Shown piece after piece: positions 43,367 to 51,386 of a stretch of DNA of 60,924 nucleotides; the first letter of the stretch is position 1, and the number at the start of each line of letters is the position of its first letter. The DNA is from Methylotenera_A sp040387515 (GTDB lineage: Bacteria > Pseudomonadota > Gammaproteobacteria > Burkholderiales > Methylophilaceae): assembly GCA_040387515.1 (NCBI GenBank), contig JAZKDP010000004.1, positions 1-60,924 on the forward strand, read 5' to 3'. The translations under genes and the position numbers were made by a program. Under the pieces are notes generated by a model that saw only the letters and a list, made by a program, of their open reading frames with translations, was not told the DNA's origin and made no database searches.

Positions 43367-44128
43367 ATGCCGAACGACCTACTTAATCATATTGAACAAC
43401 CAACAAGCGCACGGGCGCTTAGAGAAAGCCTTAAACAAACACAGGCTAACGACACCCATTTAAGGCTTTATCTAAATCTTGGTCAACAACTCTTTGAACA
43501 CGGATGGAGCATTGGAGCTTCTTCCAGCCTGCTGCACTCACTTTGTAGCTTACTCTCAGCACAACATGCTTTACTGGCCATAGAAAATTCAGGCAAACTG
43601 GTTGTATTTGATCAAATAGGACAAACCTTGCCTGTTGGGGCAAGGATTCCCATGATGGGCATATTGGCGATGATGCTTAAAAATCCAGTCCAGTTTGCTT
43701 TGCATGAAAATAAAGGGACGCAACTGTGGACGCATGGCGATACAACTTATCATGAGTGCTTGATTCCTATCGCATTGGGAAAACATGGCAAAGGTATTAT
43801 TGGACTTTCTGGCAAAAAACTCACGTTGAAATCGGCAGAAATTGAATCTTTGCAGGCTTTTGCAGGCTTAATAGGGTTGGCAATATCACAGCATCAAGGT
43901 CCAGTTCGCACCGTGGGCGATCAAACAATTTTAGAGACTTTAACCCCTCGAGAGCGCGAAATCTTTGCCCTTTTACCTTCCGGCTTAAGCAATAATGAGC
44001 TTGGTGCTAAATTAGGGATTGCGCCTGGCACCGCTAAAATTCATGTTGAGCGAATTTTAAATAAGCTTGGTGTAAAAGATAGAACACAAGCAGCGGTTAA
44101 AGCCGTTGAACTTGGATATAAGTCTTAG
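43367..44128 (+). CDS. LuxR-type transcriptional regulator with GAF-like sensor
   Basis: A 253-residue regulator. Residues about 30-170 resemble a GAF domain (LLHSLCSLLSAQHALLAIENSGKLVVFDQIGQ; LTLKSAEIESLQAFAGLIGLAISQ). Residues about 185-250 are a LuxR/GerE helix-turn-helix (LTPREREIFALLPSGLSNNELGAKLGI, GTAKIHVERILNKLGVKDRTQAA). There is no receiver domain, so a ligand or protein contact rather than phosphorylation probably controls it. It starts the luxR-kinase-receiver run and is divergent from the RPY pair. The ATG has no Shine-Dalgarno sequence. Confidence 0.88.
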   Translation: MPNDLLNHIEQPTSARALRESLKQTQANDTHLRLYLNLGQQLFEHGWSIGASSSLLHSLCSLLSAQHALLAIENSGKLVVFDQIGQTLPVGARIPMMGILAMMLKNPVQFALHENKGTQLWTHGDTTYHECLIPIALGKHGKGIIGLSGKKLTLKSAEIESLQAFAGLIGLAISQHQGPVRTVGDQTILETLTPREREIFALLPSGLSNNELGAKLGIAPGTAKIHVERILNKLGVKDRTQAAVKAVELGYKS

Positions 44129-44146
44129 TAGGTTAACGCAATTTTA

Positions 44147-46117
44147 ATGATGAAAAATACGCAAGCGCAGCCTGTTAAAAACAATCATCTTCAGCCACTC
44201 GCCTGGATAGCACAGGCATGGCAAAATTTACCCTTAGGCATAAAAGGTGTTTGTGTCATTGCCTTACCCCTGCTGGTTTTGTTAGCTTCACTTGGATCTT
44301 TATATCTTAGAGAACAAGAATCTACCCAACTTGAAAACAGACTTACGTTAGCTTTAGAAAACCAGCGCGACATTCAAAAAGTACATACGCTGCTGATTGA
44401 AGCCTCAACAGGCGTCAGAGACTATTTACTCACCGGAGACAAGCATTTTCTTGAGATTTTTTTCCAAGTCGAAAATAAATTACCTGCCATACTTAACGAA
44501 TTAGAATTACAGCTTGACGATGCAGGACAAAAAAAACGTCTTACGGAAATAAACCCGTTGGTCGAACAAAACCTGCATGACTTAAGAATACTCTCTGAAT
44601 ATGAGTCAGATATTGCATCAGATGAGTTAATTAAAAAATTTAAATCTCAGGTTAATACATTAGATAAGTTGAGATTTGAAATTGAGCGACTCAATACTGA
44701 AGAAGCGATTCTAGTTGCAAAAGATCAGCAAGATGTTGCCATGCAGCGTCAACGCCACATCATTATTACACTGATTGCTGCATCTGCTGGCATCATTGGC
44801 TCGTTGATGGCGGTATGGATTTTCTCGCGTACTATCGTAAAGCGCGTACGATTATTAAGAGATTCTGCTGCCCACCTTGCAAAAGCAGAGAAGCTAGACT
44901 TACCCTCAAGCAGCCGTGATGAACTGGGTCAATTATCCAATGAGCTTGATCATGCATCACAATTACTTGCTCAAAACATCAGCGACTCGATACAAGCCAG
45001 GCGAGAAGCAGAAGAAGCCAGCGCATCAAAAAGCATGTTTTTATCCAGAACCAGTCACGAACTGAGAACACCGCTTAATGCTATTTTAGGATTCGCCCAA
45101 TTATTGGAAGAGGATTTATCTCCAGGAAAGCAGCGCGATAGCGTTTCACTTATCTTAGGTGCAGGACAGCATTTACTCAAATTGATTAATGAAGTGCTGG
45201 AGATTGCCAGAATTGAATCTGGAGAATTATCACTAGAATTGACGCCGATTGCAGTGGAAAATTTACTGGAAGAAGCCACACACTACATCTCGCCGATAGG
45301 AAAAATTCGAGATATAGAAATTAAAAATAATATTGCCCCAAATCTATGGGCAATGGCCAACCGACAAAAGCTGCTACAAGTAGTACTTAATTTACTGTCA
45401 AATGCGCTTAAATACGGCCCTGCCAATTCTATTGTGCAATTAAATGCTTACCGTCATCACGACCATATTATTATTGAAGTGCAGGATGAAGGTTTAGGTA
45501 TTCCTAAAGGCTTAAAGGAGCGGATATATACGCCATTTGACCGATTAGGCGCTGAGCAAACAAAAGTGGAAGGCATCGGACTTGGTCTTCCTCTCTCCAA
45601 ACAGATTATGCTAGCAATGAATGGCAGCATTGATGTAGCAGAAGATAAAGGCTTATTTTGGATAGAAATTGGCGCGTGTGAACCGAGTGCAGTATCCGAA
45701 GAGTTAACCCAACCTACGCAAGACAAAGAACATATATTTTTAAACAACAAATACTCTATACTTTATGTAGAAGACAATATAAGCAACCGCGCATTGGTAG
45801 AAGCAATCATCTACCGTCAGCGTGATTTACGTATTCATTGCGTCACAACCATAAAAGATGCCAAGCAATATCTAACAGAAGTTTCTCCCTCATTACTGCT
45901 GATTGATTTAAATTTGCCCGATGGTTCTGGTGAGAGTTTAGTGGGCTATATAAAATCAGACTCAAAATATAGCGATATACCAATCATGATATTAAGTGCC
46001 GATGCATTGCCTGAAACGATAGACCGATTAAAACTTGCGGGCGTGGAGCATTACATGACAAAACCTTTGGATGTTGCCATGTTTATCAAAAAAATAAGAG
46101 ACCTCATTGAGACTTAG
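44147..46117 (+). CDS. Hybrid sensor histidine kinase with CHASE3-like sensor
   Basis: A 656-residue inner-membrane kinase. Two membrane segments (about 36-55 and 205-228) flank a periplasmic CHASE3-like helical domain (LLIEASTGVRDYLLTGDKHFLEIFF); HAMP, HisKA with phosphorylated His in SHELRTPLNAILGFAQLL (near 303), an ATPase domain (NLLSNALKYGP, EGLGIP, GIGLGLPLSKQI) and a C-terminal receiver (LLLIDLNLPDGSG, acceptor Asp near 587) follow. It lies 18 bp after the LuxR gene. The stimulus is unknown. Confidence 0.93.
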   Translation: MMKNTQAQPVKNNHLQPLAWIAQAWQNLPLGIKGVCVIALPLLVLLASLGSLYLREQESTQLENRLTLALENQRDIQKVHTLLIEASTGVRDYLLTGDKHFLEIFFQVENKLPAILNELELQLDDAGQKKRLTEINPLVEQNLHDLRILSEYESDIASDELIKKFKSQVNTLDKLRFEIERLNTEEAILVAKDQQDVAMQRQRHIIITLIAASAGIIGSLMAVWIFSRTIVKRVRLLRDSAAHLAKAEKLDLPSSSRDELGQLSNELDHASQLLAQNISDSIQARREAEEASASKSMFLSRTSHELRTPLNAILGFAQLLEEDLSPGKQRDSVSLILGAGQHLLKLINEVLEIARIESGELSLELTPIAVENLLEEATHYISPIGKIRDIEIKNNIAPNLWAMANRQKLLQVVLNLLSNALKYGPANSIVQLNAYRHHDHIIIEVQDEGLGIPKGLKERIYTPFDRLGAEQTKVEGIGLGLPLSKQIMLAMNGSIDVAEDKGLFWIEIGACEPSAVSEELTQPTQDKEHIFLNNKYSILYVEDNISNRALVEAIIYRQRDLRIHCVTTIKDAKQYLTEVSPSLLLIDLNLPDGSGESLVGYIKSDSKYSDIPIMILSADALPETIDRLKLAGVEHYMTKPLDVAMFIKKIRDLIET

Positions 46118-46164
46118 AATTTAAGTTCAAGCCTGAAAACAATTGGAAGTATAGAAAAAACAAA

Positions 46165-46632
46165 ATGAACGAAGCAGACATTTTAAATGCCAAGATTTTA
46201 ATTGTAGACGATGCAGAAGCGAATTTAAGACTGCTGGAAGACTTGCTGGCAAGAGAAGGTTTTCATCAAGTCATCAGCACTGCGGACTCAACACGCGCTT
46301 TAGACTTATTTAAAGCATTTGAACCCGATTTAATCTTACTTGATTTAATGATGCCAGAACTGGATGGCTACGTAGTGTTAGAGATGCTGTCGCGACATAT
46401 TTCAAAAGATGAATACTTGCCTGTGCTTGTACTTACAGCAGATGCTACGATTGCAGCCAAAAGAAAAGCTTTGGCATTGGGTGCCAAAGACTTTTTAACC
46501 AAGCCATTTGATACGATTGAGGCGATGCTACGTGTTTGGAACTTGCTGGAAACACGTGTTTTGTACCGCCATTTAAAATCGCTTAATACTGAAATTAAAC
46601 CCGTCAATTACTCGCATATAACGCTTAAATAA
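46165..46632 (+). CDS. Single-domain response regulator (RpfG-like receiver without output)
   Basis: A 155-residue CheY-like receiver: ILIVDDAEANLRLLEDLL (acidic pocket), ILLDLMMPELDGY (acceptor Asp near 59), VLTADAT and FLTKPFD (Lys). After the receiver a short helix (RVWNLLETRVLYRHLKSLN) matches the linker before the HD-GYP domain in RpfG-type proteins, but the protein stops there. It is either a natural single-domain relay or a shortened RpfG. Probably phosphorylated by the kinase 47 bp upstream. Confidence 0.88.
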   Translation: MNEADILNAKILIVDDAEANLRLLEDLLAREGFHQVISTADSTRALDLFKAFEPDLILLDLMMPELDGYVVLEMLSRHISKDEYLPVLVLTADATIAAKRKALALGAKDFLTKPFDTIEAMLRVWNLLETRVLYRHLKSLNTEIKPVNYSHITLK

Positions 46633-46651
46633 TTTAACGGCTTTGGGTGAT

Positions 46652-47605
46652 TTAATTTAGCAAGGCAACATTAGTTTTTGCTGTTTTCTCAGCAAGCTTT
46701 CCTAAATAATCTACTGCCTGAGTATGTTGAGGATTAAGCGCTAAAACCTTTTTAAAGTGCTCCTCCGCATGGTCATAATCTTTTGTAGCAAATTCCGCAG
46801 CCGCTAGATAAAACCAAGATTCCGCAGTATATGGTTCAGTTTTCACCCATTGTGTCGCCACTTTTAATAATGTTTTCCATTCTTGCGTTACATATGGTTG
46901 TACCACCTGCATAAAGTATGGGCGTTGTTTCGCATCCATCGCCCAAAAAGGTTTCTCGCTTTTCACGCCTAATGTTTGTGTTGGCTTGCTCATCAATGCT
47001 TGCACCCACTCAACAGGCATATAGTAGTAATAAGCTGTATTACCTTTGCTTTTTAGTGTGATGATACCGACCAAATTACCTGCATCATCAAATGCACCAC
47101 CACCACTAGCACCTAATCTGAATGAGCTGGTCGCACGAATAATCACGCTGTCATCCATTGGGAACAAACCTTTTACCACGCCAAAAGTATTCACAGGTTC
47201 TTTGGTTTCATCTGGGTAACCAACTGTAAAGAACGACTCATCGTATTGAAGATTTTTGCTGGCACCAAATTTCACAGCAGGCACATCCAAGTTTTCAATG
47301 GTCAGCATGCATAAATCATGATGCCAATCTGCTTTAATCGCAGTCGCTTTGTGAGGCTCACCATTTACAATCACTGCAATATTCGTTGCATCTGTCACTA
47401 CATGACAATTCGTAATCACTTCATTTTTAGCGATCACAACGGCTGAACCCAAGCCAACATTTCCATTCGGCAGTTTCACTTTTACACGTAACACACTATT
47501 GCTAAGCTCACTTACCGTTTCATCAGCTGGCATTGCCCACGCACTGCTTGCCACACTCAAAAGTAACAGTACAGTATATGTTTTTGCTAGGTAACTTTTA
47601 GTCAT
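46652..47605 (-). CDS. Exported trypsin-like serine protease with TPR repeats
   Basis: A 317-residue protein with a signal peptide (to about 24, SAWA-MPA). The protease domain has the triad His68 (ITNCHVV), Asp97 (WHHDLCMLTI) and Ser167 (RLGASGGGAFD), so it looks active, with SVLRVKVKLPNGNVGLGSAVVI before it. There is no PDZ domain; instead the C-terminal ~90 residues form TPR-like helices (AESWFYLAAAEFATKDYDHAEEHFKKVLALNPQHTQA). Converges on the receiver gene. Substrate unknown; the protein could act on periplasmic neighbours. Confidence 0.87.
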   Translation of the reverse strand: MTKSYLAKTYTVLLLLSVASSAWAMPADETVSELSNSVLRVKVKLPNGNVGLGSAVVIAKNEVITNCHVVTDATNIAVIVNGEPHKATAIKADWHHDLCMLTIENLDVPAVKFGASKNLQYDESFFTVGYPDETKEPVNTFGVVKGLFPMDDSVIIRATSSFRLGASGGGAFDDAGNLVGIITLKSKGNTAYYYYMPVEWVQALMSKPTQTLGVKSEKPFWAMDAKQRPYFMQVVQPYVTQEWKTLLKVATQWVKTEPYTAESWFYLAAAEFATKDYDHAEEHFKKVLALNPQHTQAVDYLGKLAEKTAKTNVALLN

Positions 47606-48074
47606 CGTGCTTCCCTATCCGCAACTAATCTTTATGGAGATGTAGTACAAACAATGTTGCCTTAGGGTTACTTTAGCAATTAGCATTCCAACCTAAATCA
47701 ATATGGTCAGATAGCCGCTGAAAGCAAGCTAATAAGCCGATAGAGAAGATTTATCAACTTTGATTTGTGTTGAATTTAGGCAATTAAATCAGGTGATTAC
47801 GCACGACTTTAGTGCATGGAATATTTATTGGTGCATGGATGAATGCACCAATAAAGAGGCAAATCGAAGGGTAAATAGATTACGGGTAATTCAAATTGGC
47901 TTTTATTTAAATGCCAATTGACCAAAAAAAACTGAGCTCAGCAAGTCGCTTAACCCATTTTAAAAGTTGATAAATTACGCATCTAACAAAATATGATTTT
48001 CACGATAATACTAGCGAGTGGTCAAAGCTTTAAAATCACTTTTTAAGTTTAAATAATTGTTACAACAGCGCTAT
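47606..48074. other. Gene-free 470-bp region with two hairpins
   Basis: No frame here has coding features. A perfect 13-bp inverted repeat TTTATTGGTGCAT / ATGCACCAATAAA with a 6-base loop lies at 47824-47855; GTGCATGGA occurs twice at 47812 and 47831. A second stem AATTGGC / GCCAATT lies at 47894-47919. Neither is followed by a T-run. The region may hold a small RNA, an operator or a replication of regulatory sites; I cannot decide. Confidence 0.5.
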
Positions 48075-48599
48075 TTAATCAGCATCAAGATTGCAATTTT
48101 TAAGATTAATCTCGCGCAACACTAATAATTGAGAAACCAGCTTTGCAAGACCTTCTATGGTTTTGCGTTGATGTTCATTCAAATAATTAGGTTTAATATC
48201 AATAACGCAAAGAGAACCAATATTCTCACCCATTGGTAATTTGATTGGTGCGCCACAATAAAAACGGATATTAGGATTGCCAGTCACTAATGGATTATCC
48301 CAAAAGCGTTCATCTTGGCTAGCATCTTGAATCTCTAATAAATCATCATTTTCGATGGTGTGTGCGCAAAAAGAAATATCGCGCGGCGTTTCTGTAACAC
48401 ATTCCAAACCAACATTTGCTTTAAACCACTGGCGCTTATCGTCTAACAGTGAGATTAGTGCAATTGGCGTGCCACAAACATCGCTAGCAATACGCGTAAC
48501 AGTATCAAAAATTGTTTCAAAAGGTGAATCTAAGACTTTAAGCTTTAACAATGCATTTAAGCGATGTTGCTCTTTTAAGTTTTTTTGACTACCACTCAT
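48075..48599 (-). CDS. Stand-alone GAF domain protein
   Basis: A 174-residue cytoplasmic protein that is a single GAF domain (LDSPFETIFDTVTRIASDVCGTPIALISLLDDKRQWFKANVGL, FCAHTIENDDLLEIQDASQDERF, FYCGAPIKLPMGENIGSLCVID). It is the type found N-terminal in many kinases and diguanylate cyclases, but no output domain follows. The cysteine-rich pocket (VCGTP, FCAHTI, FYCGAP) is typical. Possible ligand-binding adaptor. It lies between the hairpin region and a Crp-type gene. Confidence 0.85.
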   Translation of the reverse strand: MSGSQKNLKEQHRLNALLKLKVLDSPFETIFDTVTRIASDVCGTPIALISLLDDKRQWFKANVGLECVTETPRDISFCAHTIENDDLLEIQDASQDERFWDNPLVTGNPNIRFYCGAPIKLPMGENIGSLCVIDIKPNYLNEHQRKTIEGLAKLVSQLLVLREINLKNCNLDAD

Positions 48600-48624
48600 T
48601 TTTTTCTCGTTATAAAGTTAAGTT

Positions 48625-48654
48625 AATACCTGCATTTTTTCAAGTGCAGGTATT
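48625..48654 (-). other. Hairpin between Crp-type and GAF genes
   Basis: AATACCTGCA and TGCAGGTATT form a perfect 10-bp stem with a 10-base loop, 25 bp before the GAF gene start. There is no T-run after it on either strand long enough to call a terminator. Possibly a 5' leader structure of the GAF gene. Confidence 0.45.
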
Positions 48655-48791
48655 TCTATATATTAGATTCAGCACATAAAATGTTATGTCTGCTAGCGTA
48701 CAGATTATAGAGTGTAGAGTGTAAGCCTAATAACAAATGATTAATATTATTTGTATTGTTGTGATGCAAGTCCTTGAGCTACAAGCACTAT

Positions 48792-49496
48792 CTAAGCCAA
48801 AAACAAATCATTCTCTTGCTTAATCACTTGGTAGCATTCACATACCATTTTTTCTAATCCAGCCCTATCCAAAATGGTCACGCATCCGCGGTGATATTTA
48901 ATCAGCCCAAGCTTGGCTAAATTTGCAGATACTTCAGAAACACCTGACCGCCTCACACCGAGTAAATCAGCCACGCGCTGATGTGTTAAATTGATGCGAT
49001 TAGATGACCAACGATCCAGACTGGTTAGTAAAAATCTACAAACTTGCTGTTCCAAATGATGATATCGATTACATGCTGCAATCTGGGCAGAGTGTGAAAA
49101 TATGACATGGATATAGCGTAATACTAGCGCTCTAAATTCTGGTTCTGTATCGAATAATTTTTTTGCAACACTGGTTTTCAACCGATATGCCATACCAGCA
49201 CTTTGTACTATAACTCGATTTGTGGGCGAGTAAACGCCCATAAAAGCATCTGCGCCTACTAAGCCATCATTGCCTATTGTTGCTATTTCTGGAGATTCAC
49301 CATCCATTAACACTTTTACAACTGCAACAATGCTACTGATTGGAAAGTATATAAAATCAACTTTTCCCGCTTTTTGATAAACATCACAATCTCTTGGAAA
49401 AGAGATTAACTCAAGCGCAGGCAATATCTGCTCATAAATGACAGGGCTTAGTCTAGATAAAAAAACATTGTTTTTTGGGGTGCGGCGGCCAGCCAT
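48792..49496 (-). CDS. Crp/Fnr-family transcriptional regulator
   Basis: A 234-residue regulator with an N-terminal cyclic-nucleotide-like barrel (LISFPRDCDVYQKAGKVDFIYFPISSIVAVVKVL, IATIGNDGLVGADAFMG) and a C-terminal helix-turn-helix (NLTHQRVADLLGVRRSGVSEVSANLAKLGLIKYHRG). The phosphate-binding RSALGEVA-type motif of Crp and the Fnr cysteines are absent, so the effector is unknown. AAAGAGATTGTA precedes the ATG. It reads alone, away from the porin gene. Confidence 0.88.
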   Translation of the reverse strand: MAGRRTPKNNVFLSRLSPVIYEQILPALELISFPRDCDVYQKAGKVDFIYFPISSIVAVVKVLMDGESPEIATIGNDGLVGADAFMGVYSPTNRVIVQSAGMAYRLKTSVAKKLFDTEPEFRALVLRYIHVIFSHSAQIAACNRYHHLEQQVCRFLLTSLDRWSSNRINLTHQRVADLLGVRRSGVSEVSANLAKLGLIKYHRGCVTILDRAGLEKMVCECYQVIKQENDLFLA

Positions 49497-49594
49497 TACA
49501 ATCTCTTTATGACTATTAAGCGTTAATAATACCTTAGCGCAAACTAATATGCTGATAAGCGTTATATATAAAATATTTACATTAATTTAGGTAC

Positions 49595-49618
49595 AAAAAA
49601 ACCCGCCGAAGCGGGTTT
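49595..49618 (-). terminator. Intrinsic terminator after the porin gene
   Basis: AAACCCGC, CGAA, GCGGGTTT: a perfect 8-bp stem with a 4-base loop; on the minus strand a run of seven T follows. It lies 47 bp after the porin stop. Confidence 0.9.
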
Positions 49619-49665
49619 GATTTTTTGGTCCCTTGCTTAATTAACAAGTTAACACTGGCTTTAAA

Positions 49666-51126
49666 CTAGTAGTTGTATTGCACTTGAACACGCAATGCAT
49701 CTGCACTAAAGTTTTCGTAATCTTCTCTAGCCGGTAAATTGTTGCTAGCACTTGCGGCTGGACGGTTACCTGTTACTAAATTAGTACGATTCATGCGATG
49801 ATAAACTGCTGCAATTTCCACCTCTGGTGCAATTTGCCATTCCACGCCCAACTCCCAATCATGCACTTCATTTTTAGGTGAGTTGGTTTCAGCTTTATTA
49901 TAGCCATCAAAGTATTGATATTTAATAAACGGTATTACAGTGGTGTTGGTATCGAAAAATTTAACATTGTCGATTTTATACATTGCTTGGATATAGCCAC
50001 CGTTTAAGCTTTTCTTCTCGATTGTATTTGAAGCAATATCTAAACCTGGTGTATTACCCCAGTTCCATTCTGCTTGTAAACCAAATGGTTGTGGATACAT
50101 CATAAAGCTGATACCAACACGCTCATCATCAATGCCATTACGACCTGAAAGCGGCACGCCAGAACCTAAAGTAGGTGCTAGTGCTGCAACAAGGTTATTG
50201 CCAACACGTCTACTGTAACCACTTGTAGTCGATACATACTCACCTTTGTAACCTTGAATACCCACTTCATAAAATTGGCCACTTTCTGTTTTCCATGGAT
50301 AGGTATAGCGAGCAACCGTATGATAGTTATCATTTTGATCACGCGCATTGGCACCTTGGCCGTTGTATACACCAATACCAAATTGGCCATAATTACCCGT
50401 ATGTTTTAAACCTAATTTACCTATTTCATCAAACATAGCTTGCGTGGCTTCTGGTGTGTAATAGTAGAAAGCACCTAAGTCACGCTCATCACGCACCGCT
50501 GAGTTCAATGCATCAGCACGATCAAGTGCTAGACGATTTTGTGATGACTGTAAATTTTCAAAACCAAACGGTACTTTTGATTGACCAAGACGTATGCGAT
50601 GCACACGTGTTTTATCAAAATATAGGTCGCCATATGCATCGCGTAATTGCGCAAAATTACCTGCGCCGCTGGCATTTGAGTTGGTTGTACCACCAACAGA
50701 ACTGGCAAAATCCGGTTGAATGTAATAGCTTAAATGATCGCCGTAATCACCGTAAATCACTAAACGTGCACGGCGAATCAAGAAGTTCTTATCAGCATCA
50801 CCCAGTGATTTATCATCACCCACTGAGCGGTCAGACCATAAGTTAATACCTTCATCACCACCCAACATGGTTGTATTGCGCACTTGTACATAGCCGCGTA
50901 ACTTAACTGAATTGGTTGAGAATTTACTTTCTTTTTTCTTCTGTACTCCCATTTCTTCAGCACGGCCTTTTGTTAGCAACGCGCCCTCTTCTTCAGTTAG
51001 CACGCCTTTAGTCACTAACGCTTGCACTAAATCGTTATTTGAATCTGCCATTACAACACCATTTAATCCAAATAAAACCGTGCTAGTTAACGCTGTTGCA
51101 ACCAAATTACGTAGTTTAAAACTCAT
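49666..51126 (-). CDS. Phosphate-selective porin (OprP/OprO family)
   Basis: A 486-residue outer-membrane protein with a signal peptide (to about 27, VVMA-DSN), a short periplasmic helix (DLVQALVTKGVLTEEEGALL), then a beta-barrel of OprP/OprO type (VKLRGYVQVRNT, FLIRRARLVIYGDYGDHLSYYIQPDFA, RLGQSKVPFGFENLQSS) ending in LRVQVQYNY with the terminal aromatic. A near-perfect Pho box upstream supports phosphate or polyphosphate uptake. It lies apart from the pst genes by prfB-lysS and arsC. Confidence 0.9.
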   Translation of the reverse strand: MSFKLRNLVATALTSTVLFGLNGVVMADSNNDLVQALVTKGVLTEEEGALLTKGRAEEMGVQKKKESKFSTNSVKLRGYVQVRNTTMLGGDEGINLWSDRSVGDDKSLGDADKNFLIRRARLVIYGDYGDHLSYYIQPDFASSVGGTTNSNASGAGNFAQLRDAYGDLYFDKTRVHRIRLGQSKVPFGFENLQSSQNRLALDRADALNSAVRDERDLGAFYYYTPEATQAMFDEIGKLGLKHTGNYGQFGIGVYNGQGANARDQNDNYHTVARYTYPWKTESGQFYEVGIQGYKGEYVSTTSGYSRRVGNNLVAALAPTLGSGVPLSGRNGIDDERVGISFMMYPQPFGLQAEWNWGNTPGLDIASNTIEKKSLNGGYIQAMYKIDNVKFFDTNTTVIPFIKYQYFDGYNKAETNSPKNEVHDWELGVEWQIAPEVEIAAVYHRMNRTNLVTGNRPAASASNNLPAREDYENFSADALRVQVQYNY

Positions 51127-51195
51127 TCAAAAATCCCCTTAATTAAATAACTGCTTTGTTCGTTTATTCAACAGGGTGAATTTTGGTATCACAAC

Positions 51196-51213
51196 ATGAC
51201 AAATTTATGACAG
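51196..51213 (-). promoter_or_regulatory. Pho box of the phosphate porin
   Basis: CTGTCATAAATTTGTCAT on the minus strand differs from the E. coli Pho box at one position (17 of 18). Ten bases after it CAAAAT (51185-51180) can serve as the -10, the usual PhoB distance. It lies 70 bp before the porin ATG. Confidence 0.88.
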
Positions 51214-51285
51214 ATGGCTACATATTTTGTAATGGTCCTTTATTTCATAAAAATGTCATCAAGTGTTGCATATTTGCAACACAAT

Positions 51286-51320
51286 AAAAAACCATCTGAT
51301 ATTTCCACCAGATGGTTTTT
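51286..51320 (-). terminator. Intrinsic terminator after lysS
   Basis: CCATCTG (51292-51298) and CAGATGG (51309-51315) form the core stem, extended by A/T pairs; a T-run follows on the minus strand. It lies 66 bp after the lysS stop and ends the prfB-lysS unit before the Pho box region. Confidence 0.87.
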
Positions 51321-51386
51321 AGTCATTTAGCTTTTTTAAAAAGCTAAATTTTTTAACTAAGCTTGAAGTTTGTATCGCAGAAAACT

